DNA of 5,277 nucleotides from an uncultured Faecalibacterium sp. (GTDB lineage Bacteria > Bacillota > Clostridia > Oscillospirales > Ruminococcaceae), in NCBI GenBank assembly GCA_937917475.1, contig CALDNF010000058.1, positions 1-5,277 of the forward strand. The letters are read 5' to 3'. Below are positions 1 through 5,250 of the stretch, piece after piece; within the stretch, counting starts at the first letter, position 1, and every line of letters begins with the position of its first letter. The notes beneath the pieces were generated by a model. That model did no database searches. It saw only the letters and a program-made list of their open reading frames with translations, and was not told the origin of the DNA. The translations under genes and the position numbers were made by a program.

Positions 1-182
1 CGTTGAACCGTGCGGCGGGCCATGTGCGCACCGAGGTCAGCAAGAAAATGCACATCCGCAAAGCACCCCGGTTCATCTTTGTAGAGGATGACGGCGCAGC
101 TTACGCTGCCCACATCAACCAGCTGCTCCGTGAGCTGAACGTGAACGGCAACTCCGATGCACAGGAGAGCGAAAACGACTGA
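1..182 (+). CDS. rbfA: Ribosome-binding factor A, C-terminal part (5' end outside window)
   Basis: The frame starting at base 3 is open from the window edge to a TGA at 180-182 and gives the last 59 residues of a protein. The stretch from LNRAAGHVRTEV through KMHIRKAPRFIFVEDD to HINQLLREL matches the C-terminal half of the RbfA KH-like domain: the helix with R-x-E, then the (L/I)RxxPxxxFxxDD strand, then the closing helix. A short acidic, poorly conserved tail (NSDAQESEND) follows, as is common in this family. RbfA is a cytoplasmic cold-shock and maturation factor that binds the 30S subunit near the 5' end of 16S rRNA and helps complete late assembly. Its position directly before nrnA and truB is the usual Bacillota order and supports the call. 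The start codon and N-terminal half are not visible. No terminator lies in the 29-nt gap to the next gene, so transcription probably continues into it. Confidence 0.88.
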   Translation, partial: LNRAAGHVRTEVSKKMHIRKAPRFIFVEDDGAAYAAHINQLLRELNVNGNSDAQESEND

Positions 183-211
183 CCAGCTCTGCGGAAAGGA
201 TTGATCTTGGG

Positions 212-1201
212 ATGACAGAACAACTGAACGTGCAGCAGATGGCCGACCGGCTCTGTGCTGCGGAGGATATTCTGATCCTGTGCCACAAAAACCCGGATGG
301 GGATACCGTGGGCTGTGCCAGTGCACTCTGTTATGCACTGGAAGCTCTGGACAAAAATGCGGCGGTGCTCTGCTCCGACCCCATTCCCCATCGGTACGGC
401 TGCACAGCAGCCCGGATGTTCAAGGGGGACTTTGAGCCCCGGACCGTTGTGGCTGTGGATGTGGCAAGCATCCAGCTGTTTGGAGAAAACAACGGGATGC
501 CCCGGTATACCCGCCATGTCGATCTCTGCATCGACCATCATGCGGGCAACACCGGCTATGCGGATTTTACTCTGCTGGACGGCCATGCGGCGGCTGCGGC
601 GGAACTGCTGTACGATGTGATCCTTGCCATGGGCGTGGAGCTGACCCGGCAGATCGCCAACTGCCTTTACACCGGTCTGTCCACGGACACCGGCTGCTTC
701 CGGTTTTCTTCCACCACGGCAAAGACCCATCTCATTGCAGCAAAGCTCATCGAGGCCGGTGCGGATCTGGAAGAGCTGAACACCCTTCTGTTCGAAACCA
801 AGCCCCGGCAGCGGATGGAGGCGGAGCGGATCGCCCGCAACCATCTGGAATATCATCTGGACGGCCGCTGCGCCCTTATTTACCTGACACGGGACGAGAT
901 CGAAGCCAGCGGCGTGGACCCGGCGGATCTGGAAGAATTGACCAGCCTGCCCATCAGCATCGAAGGGGTGCAGGTGGGCCTGACCCTCCGTCAGCAGCCC
1001 GGCGGCAGCTACCGGATCAGTGTCCGCACCGCAAAGGGTGTGGATGCCTGTGCCATCGCCCGCCGTCTGGGCGGCGGCGGCCACAATCGGGCTGCGGGCT
1101 GTGAGCTGCTGGGCAATCTGGACAACGCCAAAAATGCGATCCTTGCCGAGGTGGAAGCAGAGCTGAACGCTTTGCGGGATGCAGCACAGGAGGAAGGCTG
1201 A
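212..1201 (+). CDS. nrnA: DHH/DHHA1 phosphoesterase, NrnA-type oligoribonuclease/pAp phosphatase
   Basis: This 329-aa protein has the full architecture of the NrnA subfamily of DHH phosphoesterases. Visible metal-site motifs are HKNPDGD (His25, Asp29, Asp31; the family's HxxPDGD), Asp83 in AVDVAS, DHH at 108-110, and Asp159 in STDTGCF. The C-terminal DHHA1 substrate-binding domain ends in GGGGHNRAAGC (287-297). Characterised NrnA proteins use Mn2+ to degrade very short RNAs to nucleotides and to dephosphorylate pAp (3'-phosphoadenosine 5'-phosphate) to AMP. They act in the cytoplasm and replace Orn in organisms lacking it. Length fits the family (about 310-330 aa). The ATG at 212 is chosen because AAAGGA at 195-200 lies 11 nt upstream and the next Met (residue 10) has no Shine-Dalgarno. 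The gene sits 29 nt after rbfA and overlaps truB by one base, so it is mid-operon. Substrate preference (nanoRNA, pAp or cyclic-dinucleotide products) cannot be read from sequence alone. Confidence 0.9.
   Translation: MTEQLNVQQMADRLCAAEDILILCHKNPDGDTVGCASALCYALEALDKNAAVLCSDPIPHRYGCTAARMFKGDFEPRTVVAVDVASIQLFGENNGMPRYTRHVDLCIDHHAGNTGYADFTLLDGHAAAAAELLYDVILAMGVELTRQIANCLYTGLSTDTGCFRFSSTTAKTHLIAAKLIEAGADLEELNTLLFETKPRQRMEAERIARNHLEYHLDGRCALIYLTRDEIEASGVDPADLEELTSLPISIEGVQVGLTLRQQPGGSYRISVRTAKGVDACAIARRLGGGGHNRAAGCELLGNLDNAKNAILAEVEAELNALRDAAQEEG
1188..1193 (+). promoter_or_regulatory. Shine-Dalgarno of truB, inside the end of nrnA
   Basis: A perfect AGGAGG lies 7 nt before the truB ATG, within the last codons of nrnA. 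With the TGATG stop/start overlap at 1199-1203 it fixes the truB start and makes translational coupling between the two genes likely. Confidence 0.85.
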
Positions 1202-2085
1202 TGCAGGGAATACTCATCGTGGATAAGCCCACCGACTGGACCAGTTTTGACGTCATCGCAAAGCTGCGGGGCATCCTCGGCACCCGGAAGCTGGGCCACA
1301 GCGGTACGCTGGATCCCATGGCCACCGGCGTTCTGCCGGTGTTCTGCGGCGGGGCCAGCAAGGCTGTAGACCTGCAGCTGGATCACACCAAGGCGTACCG
1401 TGCTACCCTCCGGCTGGGACAGCGTACCGATACCGGCGATATCACCGGTACGGTACTGGAATCTGCCCCGGTGACGGTGGGGGAGGAAGAGGTCAAAGCC
1501 ATCCTGCCCCGGTTTGTGGGGCCCCAGATGCAGGTGCCGCCCATGTACTCGGCGGTCAAAATCAATGGCCAGCCCCTCTACAAGATGGCCCGGCAGGGTG
1601 TCGAAGTGGAGCGGAAGGCACGGCCCATCGAGATCCTGAGCATCGAGTATGGCGGACACCCGGCGGAACATGAGTACGAGCTGACGGTTCGCTGCTCCAA
1701 GGGAACCTATATCCGGGTCCTGCTGGAGGACATTGCAGCGGCACTTGGCCAGAAGGGCACCATGAGTGCTCTCCGCCGGGTGGCGGCAGGCGTCTACACC
1801 GAGGCTGATGCCCATACGCTGGAAGAGATTCAGGCCGCAAAGGACGCAGGCCCGGAAGCGTTGGAAGCATTGATGCTCCCGGTGGAAAGCGTCTTTGCAT
1901 CCCTGCCCCTTCTGACCGTGGATAGCCGGGTGGAACAGCATCTCTACAATGGCTGCCCCACCAGCCGCTACCCGGCAGCAGATGGACGCTACCGGGTGCG
2001 GAACGCCGAGGGCAGCTTCCTTGGTTTGGCAAAGGTCACCGAAGGCGTTCTCCGGGTCGAAAAGCTGTTCGTGGAACGAAATTGA
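1201..2085 (+). CDS. truB: tRNA pseudouridine(55) synthase TruB
   Basis: TruB converts U55 in the T-loop of most tRNAs to pseudouridine in the cytoplasm. The 294-aa product carries the family hallmarks in order. An N-terminal GILIVDKPTDWTSFDV (3-18) is followed by the catalytic motif GHSGTLDPMATG (32-43), with Asp38 as nucleophile. Next are KAYRATLRLGQRTDTGD (64-80, with the conserved Tyr66), VPPMYSAVKINGQPLYKMAR (112-131) and CSKGTYIRVL (165-174). The last 60 or so residues form the short C-terminal domain seen in Bacillota TruB in place of a full PUA domain; this is my reading of length and position. The start is set by the AGGAGG 7 nt upstream and the one-base overlap with nrnA. Length is normal for the family. 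It is the third gene of the rbfA-nrnA-truB-ribF run, linking ribosome maturation with tRNA modification. Confidence 0.96.
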   Translation: MQGILIVDKPTDWTSFDVIAKLRGILGTRKLGHSGTLDPMATGVLPVFCGGASKAVDLQLDHTKAYRATLRLGQRTDTGDITGTVLESAPVTVGEEEVKAILPRFVGPQMQVPPMYSAVKINGQPLYKMARQGVEVERKARPIEILSIEYGGHPAEHEYELTVRCSKGTYIRVLLEDIAAALGQKGTMSALRRVAAGVYTEADAHTLEEIQAAKDAGPEALEALMLPVESVFASLPLLTVDSRVEQHLYNGCPTSRYPAADGRYRVRNAEGSFLGLAKVTEGVLRVEKLFVERN

Positions 2086-2086
2086 A

Positions 2087-2094
2087 AAAAGGAA
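2087..2094 (+). promoter_or_regulatory. Shine-Dalgarno deciding the ribF start
   Basis: AAAAGGAA lies directly after the truB stop. Three in-frame starts are possible: TTG at 2082 (overlapping the truB TGA), ATG at 2097 and ATG at 2103. Spacing from this site is 8 nt to 2103 but only 2 nt to 2097, and the site lies downstream of 2082. The third start is therefore preferred. Confidence 0.65.
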
Positions 2095-2102
2095 CTATGC
2101 CA

Positions 2103-3020
2103 ATGCAGATCTATTCACAACTCGCCCCGCTTGGGCTGGGCGGGGCAGACGGCACTGCCGTTGCGATGGGATTCTTCGACGGCATCCACATCGGCCACCG
2201 GGCCGTCATTGAGGGAGCTGTTGCCTGGGCCCATGCCCACGGTGCTGCTCCGGCAGTGTTTACCTTCCGGCTGCCGACCGAAAATAAAATGAAGGGCAAG
2301 CGTCTTCTCTCCACTGAGGACAAGCATGCCCTGATTGCAAGCCTTGGGGTAGAGCATTACCTCTGCCCTGATTTTGAGGAGATCAAGGCCATGACGCCCG
2401 AGCAGTTCGTGCTGGGCATCGTAAAGGACTGCAAAGCCCGGGCCCTCTTCTGCGGTGAAAACTTCACCTTTGGCGCAAAGGCGGCAGGTAATCCTGAGAT
2501 GCTGCGCAGGCTCTGCGCCCCGCTGGGCGTGGAAGTAGTGGTGGTGCCCATGGCGCAGTTTGAGGAAAAGCCGGTCTCTTCCACCCGCATCCGGACGGCT
2601 CTGGAAGGCGGCGACATCCCGGCGGCCAACGCCATGCTGGGAATGCCCTATGCCATCCGGTTTGCCGTCCACCATGGCCAGGGGTTGGGCCGGACGCTGG
2701 GGGTGCCCACCATCAACCAGCTCTACCCGCAGGGGTTCCAGCTGCCCCGGTTCGGCATCTATATCACCCGGACAAAGATCGGGGACAAATGGTATCCCTC
2801 GGCCACCGGTCTGGGCACCCGGCCCACTGTCAATGACGATGTGTCCAAGGTGACCTGCGAGACCTTTATCCCCGGTTTTTCCGGTGATCTCTACGGTACC
2901 GACCCGGTGGTGGAATTCCATGCCTACCTGAGTCCCAGCAAGAAGTTTGACTCCCTCGATGAGCTCCGTGACTGCATCAACCATGCGGCAGAGCGTGCGC
3001 AGGAGTACTTCAAGAAATAA
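2103..3020 (+). CDS. ribF: Bifunctional riboflavin kinase / FMN adenylyltransferase (FAD synthetase)
   Basis: RibF phosphorylates riboflavin to FMN and then adenylylates FMN to FAD, using ATP for both steps in the cytoplasm. From the ATG at 2103 it is 305 aa, a normal family length. The N-terminal nucleotidyltransferase domain shows GFFDGIHIGH (23-32, the HxGH motif), CGENFTFG (117-124) and SSTRIR (159-164). The C-terminal flavokinase domain shows GRTLGVPTIN (196-205, equivalent to GRxLGxPTAN), GTRPTVN (238-244), the likely catalytic Glu253 in TCETF, and GDLYG (261-265). The segment usually written LRxExKF reads LSPSKKF here (276-282), so a commonly conserved Arg is Ser. The start choice rests on Shine-Dalgarno spacing; ATG 2097 or TTG 2082 would add 2 or 7 residues. 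It is the last gene of the operon, 17 nt after truB, and a terminator follows 7 nt after its TAA. No FMN riboswitch is seen; transcription probably reads through from upstream. Confidence 0.94.
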   Translation: MQIYSQLAPLGLGGADGTAVAMGFFDGIHIGHRAVIEGAVAWAHAHGAAPAVFTFRLPTENKMKGKRLLSTEDKHALIASLGVEHYLCPDFEEIKAMTPEQFVLGIVKDCKARALFCGENFTFGAKAAGNPEMLRRLCAPLGVEVVVVPMAQFEEKPVSSTRIRTALEGGDIPAANAMLGMPYAIRFAVHHGQGLGRTLGVPTINQLYPQGFQLPRFGIYITRTKIGDKWYPSATGLGTRPTVNDDVSKVTCETFIPGFSGDLYGTDPVVEFHAYLSPSKKFDSLDELRDCINHAAERAQEYFKK

Positions 3021-3027
3021 AGCACAA

Positions 3028-3072
3028 AAAATCCCCCGACAACGAGGCAGATGCTTCGCTTCGGGGGATTTT
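3028..3072. terminator. Bidirectional rho-independent terminator between convergent genes
   Basis: A 12-bp perfect outer stem pairs 3028-3039 (AAAATCCCCCGA) with 3061-3072 (TCGGGGGATTTT). Inside it a second stem pairs 3043-3048 (CGAGGC) with 3053-3058 (GCTTCG), with one G-U pair and an AGAT loop. The plus strand continues into TTTTCTGTTTT. The minus strand ends in a run of six T. The site lies 7 nt after the ribF stop and 15 nt after the esterase stop, so it serves both convergent genes. Confidence 0.93.
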
Positions 3073-3087
3073 CTGTTTTGTGGATGT

Positions 3088-4791
3088 TTATTTCCAGAGA
3101 CTCGGGTTTCCATAGTGTTCGTCGATGGGTCCGCTGAACCAGCGTCCGTTCAGAACATTCCGGATGACGGCAGTTTTCAGCTCAGCGGAAAGGCTGGCGT
3201 CTGCATCCATGGCCGCAAGCAGGGCCGCATCCGTGGTGGAAACTTCCCGGCAGGCAGAATGGGCGACGGAAGCATCGGCATCCAGCACCATCGTACTGCG
3301 TTTTTCCGGAACCCAGCGTTCCCAGCGGGGCAGGCCGGACAGCGGATTCGGGAGCCCGGAGCCGTTGGGGACGCCGCAGGCCAGAAAGTTTTTGAGATAC
3401 GTGATGAACTGCTCTGCCATGGCCTGATAGCCCTTTGCGGTGAAGTCGGTAAGGGAGGAAAACGGATTTTCAGCCGAGAGCATGGGAACAAAAATGCCGT
3501 GGAAGGAGCCCAGCGGCGGCAGCGGAGTGCGGCTGTTGTCGGAACCGTATTCCACCTGACAGAGCCAGACCGGTGCATCGGATTTTGCGGTCACGGCTTC
3601 GGCACTGGCTTCGCCGTTGAACCGGGCATAGAACGCAGAGCCATGCCGGATGGCAAACTGCTTTGCGGCAGAAAGTTCGGCATCGGAGCAGGCTCCGGCG
3701 GTGTTCTCCGTGAAGAAGGGGTCTGAGAGAGCAAAGCTGCTGAATTCCGTTGTACCGGTGAGGAGCAGGAGGGGAACTTTGTTGAGGTCTGCGGCAGAAA
3801 AGCCTTCTTTGGGCAGTACAACGCCGTCGGTATAGAGGTGGGGGAACCCGCTCATCCGGATGGCAGCATGGGTCATTTGGGCACAGAGCCGGGCAGAGGA
3901 AAGGCCGTACAGCCAGCTGCGGACATCAGAGCCCGGGGTGAGCAGCCAGTCAAAGGCGGCAGATTCCTCAGGGCAGCAGCCGTCCTCCACGGCCAATGGA
4001 GCAAGGGCAGCGGCGATCTGCCGGGCCGAAGCGGCTTCGTCCGTCAGGGTAATGCCGCCGGAAAACGAGATGGCTTTCTGGAACCGGTCGGCAAACAGCG
4101 GGCTGGCAAGGCAGGCCATCACGTCCCGCCCTCCGGCAGAAAAGCCGGAGAGGGTGATGTTGTCCGGGTCGCCGCCAAAGGCAGCGATGTTGTCATGCAC
4201 CCAATCCAATGCTTTGGCAATGTCCAGCAGGGTGAAGCTGCCGGTGTCCTCTTCCGTGGGGCAGAGGGCGGGCAGGCAGTTGAAGCCAAAGAGCCCAAGC
4301 CGGAAACTCAGAGAGACAAAAACGCAGCCCGCCTTCTCCACAAGGTCCCCGCCCGGCAGAGACTGAGAACTGCCGGTCTGGTTGTTGCCGCCGTGGAGAT
4401 AGACCAGCACCGGGCGGGCATGGGCGGCAGGGACGGAATAAACATCCAGACGCAGGCAGTCCTCGGAGCCCATGGGGCAGCGGTTGAACTGGTAAGCGTC
4501 CGGGGCCGGGGCGGTGCAGTCCAGCGGCTCGGCCCACCCGGCGGGGTCCTGCGGGGCCTTCCAGCGGGCTTCGCCCACCGGCGGGGCAGCGTAGGGGATG
4601 CCGTACCAGACCAGATGCTCTCCCTGCTGTATGCCTTGCACCGGGCCGGAACGGGTGAAGCAGAGAGAGGAGATGGCGGGCTGGTTTTCTTCTTCCGGCC
4701 CTGCGGCCCGGGCAGCAGGGGAGAGAGCAGCAGCTGCCGCCGTGGCAACGCCGCCCTTTAAAAAGCTGCGGCGGGAAAATTTGTTGTTCAT
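3088..4791 (-). CDS. Exported type-B carboxylesterase with Tat signal peptide
   Basis: This 567-aa alpha/beta-hydrolase is of the carboxylesterase/para-nitrobenzyl esterase (COesterase) family, which hydrolyses carboxylic esters. The N-terminus has a twin-arginine motif SRRSFLKGG (6-14), an alanine-rich hydrophobic stretch to about residue 24, and a plausible cleavage site after ARA (27-29). This suggests export of a folded enzyme by the Tat pathway. GIPYAAPPVGEARWKAP (64-80) and EDCLRLDVY (110-118) are family signatures, and HGG (133-135) is the oxyanion hole. FGGDPDNITLSGFSAG (205-220) fits the type-B serine signature, with nucleophile Ser218. Glu349 (GTTEF) and His431 (SFHG) complete the triad. 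Odd points are Phe217 where most relatives have Glu (GESAGG), 15 cysteines, and a tail of about 55 residues after the usual end. The ATG at 4789-4791 has AGGAGG 6 nt upstream. It is monocistronic in view, convergent with ribF and divergent from rpsO. The substrate cannot be assigned. Confidence 0.93.
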   Translation of the reverse strand: MNNKFSRRSFLKGGVATAAAAALSPAARAAGPEEENQPAISSLCFTRSGPVQGIQQGEHLVWYGIPYAAPPVGEARWKAPQDPAGWAEPLDCTAPAPDAYQFNRCPMGSEDCLRLDVYSVPAAHARPVLVYLHGGNNQTGSSQSLPGGDLVEKAGCVFVSLSFRLGLFGFNCLPALCPTEEDTGSFTLLDIAKALDWVHDNIAAFGGDPDNITLSGFSAGGRDVMACLASPLFADRFQKAISFSGGITLTDEAASARQIAAALAPLAVEDGCCPEESAAFDWLLTPGSDVRSWLYGLSSARLCAQMTHAAIRMSGFPHLYTDGVVLPKEGFSAADLNKVPLLLLTGTTEFSSFALSDPFFTENTAGACSDAELSAAKQFAIRHGSAFYARFNGEASAEAVTAKSDAPVWLCQVEYGSDNSRTPLPPLGSFHGIFVPMLSAENPFSSLTDFTAKGYQAMAEQFITYLKNFLACGVPNGSGLPNPLSGLPRWERWVPEKRSTMVLDADASVAHSACREVSTTDAALLAAMDADASLSAELKTAVIRNVLNGRWFSGPIDEHYGNPSLWK

Positions 4792-4797
4792 GGGAGA

Positions 4798-4803
4798 CCT
4801 CCT
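4798..4803 (-). promoter_or_regulatory. Shine-Dalgarno of the esterase gene
   Basis: On the minus strand the sequence reads AGGAGGTCTCCCATG, a perfect AGGAGG with 6-nt spacing. It fixes the start that includes the complete Tat signal peptide. Confidence 0.85.
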
Positions 4804-4813
4804 ATTTTATACA

Positions 4814-4841
4814 AGTATAACAGCCCCTTAAAAGATTGCAA
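4814..4841 (-). promoter_or_regulatory. Likely sigma-A promoter of the esterase gene
   Basis: Read on the minus strand, TTGCAA (4841-4836) and TATACT (4819-4814) are separated by 16 nt. This is a near-consensus sigma-70/sigma-A pair. Transcription would start near 4807, giving a very short leader of about 16 nt before the ATG. It is a sequence match only. Confidence 0.6.
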
Positions 4842-4847
4842 CAGTAC

Positions 4848-4857
4848 AAAAATTTTT
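4848..4857. promoter_or_regulatory. A5T5 tract between divergent promoters (possible shared UP-like element)
   Basis: AAAAATTTTT is a perfect palindrome lying between the two -35 boxes: 1 nt before the rpsO -35 and 6 nt from the esterase -35. Such tracts bend DNA and can bind the RNA polymerase alpha C-terminal domain. Its role here is inferred from position. Confidence 0.35.
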
Positions 4858-4858
4858 C

Positions 4859-4887
4859 TTGCTTTTTACGTTGGTTTCTGGTATACT
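4859..4887 (+). promoter_or_regulatory. Likely strong sigma-A promoter of rpsO with extended -10
   Basis: TTGCTT (4859-4864) and TATACT (4882-4887) are separated by the ideal 17 nt. The -10 is preceded by TGG (4879-4881), forming the extended -10 motif TGnTATACT. An A5T5 tract lies just upstream. Transcription should start near 4894, leaving a leader of about 100 nt before rpsO. This fits a highly expressed ribosomal protein gene with its own promoter rather than read-through from ribF, which is terminated and separated by an opposing gene. Confidence 0.75.
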
Positions 4888-4893
4888 GACACT

Positions 4894-4995
4894 GTTACCG
4901 CAGTACGGGGCTGGGAGTATGCCCTCTTTTGGGAGTACCGTTTTCCCGCTGCTGTTCTGCCGGCAAATAAATTTTAATAAAGAGGTACTGTTACT
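4894..4995 (+). promoter_or_regulatory. Structured 5' leader of rpsO, candidate S15 autoregulatory element
   Basis: The gap between the predicted transcription start and the rpsO ATG is about 100 nt, long for a simple leader. Its first half is GC-rich with possible small hairpins: CCG/CGG at 4898-4900 and 4906-4908, GGGC/GCCC at 4908-4911 and 4921-4924, and GGGA/TCCC at 4931-4934 and 4944-4947. An AT-rich stretch (4966-4981) precedes the Shine-Dalgarno AGAGGT (4981-4986, 9 nt from the ATG). CAGTAC (4901-4906) and AGTACC (4934-4939) can each pair over six bases with GGTACTG (4984-4990), which includes Shine-Dalgarno bases. S15 represses its own mRNA through leader structures in several bacterial groups, and the known structures differ between groups. 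Assignment to such an element is inference. Confidence 0.4.
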
Positions 4996-4999
4996 ATGA
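4919..4999 (+). other. Possible 26-codon leader ORF overlapping the rpsO start
   Basis: An ATG at 4919 opens a frame of 26 codons whose TGA (4997-4999) overlaps the rpsO ATG as ATGA, the usual signature of translational coupling. The peptide would begin MPSFGSTVF and end KEVLLL, with five leucines, including TTA and CTA codons at its very end. The evidence for translation is weak. GGGAG (4913-4917) is only 1 nt from the ATG, and the GGGG at 4907-4910 is a poor Shine-Dalgarno. The overlap may be chance, so it is recorded as a candidate only. Confidence 0.2.
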
Positions 5000-5250
5000 A
5001 CAAGCAGGAAGTTATGGCCAAAGTCGCTCTGACCGAGAAGGACACTGGCTCCCCCGAGGTTCAGGTCGCTCTGCTGACCGCTCACATCAACGAGCTGAAT
5101 GAGCACCTGAAGAAGAACCCGAACGATCACCACAGCCGCCGTGGTCTGATGAAGATGGTTGGCCGCCGCCGCAATCTGCTGGCCTACCTCCAGAAGAAGG
5201 ACATCGAGCGTTACCGTGCTCTGATCGCAACCCTGGGTCTGCGTAAGTAA
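4996..5250 (+). CDS. rpsO: 30S ribosomal protein S15
   Basis: S15 is a primary 16S rRNA-binding protein of the 30S platform. It recognises the three-way junction of helices 20-22 and also contributes to an inter-subunit bridge. The 84-aa product shows the whole family signature: DTGSPEVQVALLT (16-28), NDHHSRRGLMKMVGRRRNLL (43-62, the basic rRNA-binding segment) and RYRALIATLGLRK at the C-terminus. It is about five residues shorter at the N-terminus than the 89-aa Bacillus and E. coli proteins. The start is nevertheless firm: the only upstream in-frame option is blocked by a TAA at 4978-4980, and AGAGGT lies 9 nt before the ATG. The gene ends in tandem stops TAA TAG. It has its own promoter and a leader of about 100 nt. 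In Bacillota pnp often follows, but only 27 nt remain here and no start of another gene or complete terminator is visible. Confidence 0.97.
   Translation: MNKQEVMAKVALTEKDTGSPEVQVALLTAHINELNEHLKKNPNDHHSRRGLMKMVGRRRNLLAYLQKKDIERYRALIATLGLRK

Noticed and set aside
183..211. Independent promoter for nrnA in the rbfA-nrnA gap
   Set aside because: The 29-nt gap is too short and shows no -35/-10 pair; it holds only the nrnA Shine-Dalgarno.
101..1941. Long open frames antisense to nrnA and truB (about 310-330 codons)
   Set aside because: They lie opposite genes with complete family motifs, show no recognisable domain, and are expected from GC-rich codon use that leaves antisense frames open.
2082..2102. 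TTG at 2082 or ATG at 2097 as the ribF start
   Set aside because: The Shine-Dalgarno at 2087-2094 lies downstream of the TTG and only 2 nt from ATG 2097, but 8 nt from ATG 2103. The TTG overlap with the truB stop remains a minor alternative.
2115..3113. 332-codon antisense frame opposite ribF
   Set aside because: It runs through the strong terminator and opposite a fully recognisable RibF; composition is His/Gly/Arg-rich shadow sequence with no Shine-Dalgarno noted.
2947..4761. Plus-strand frames of 259 and 307 codons opposite the esterase
   Set aside because: Gly/Arg-rich shadow translations without domains; the minus-strand esterase explains the coding signal with signal peptide, signatures and catalytic triad.
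4828..5133. Minus-strand 101-codon frame across the rpsO leader and 5' half of rpsO
   Set aside because: It overlaps the rpsO promoter and a certain ribosomal protein gene, and shows no family features.
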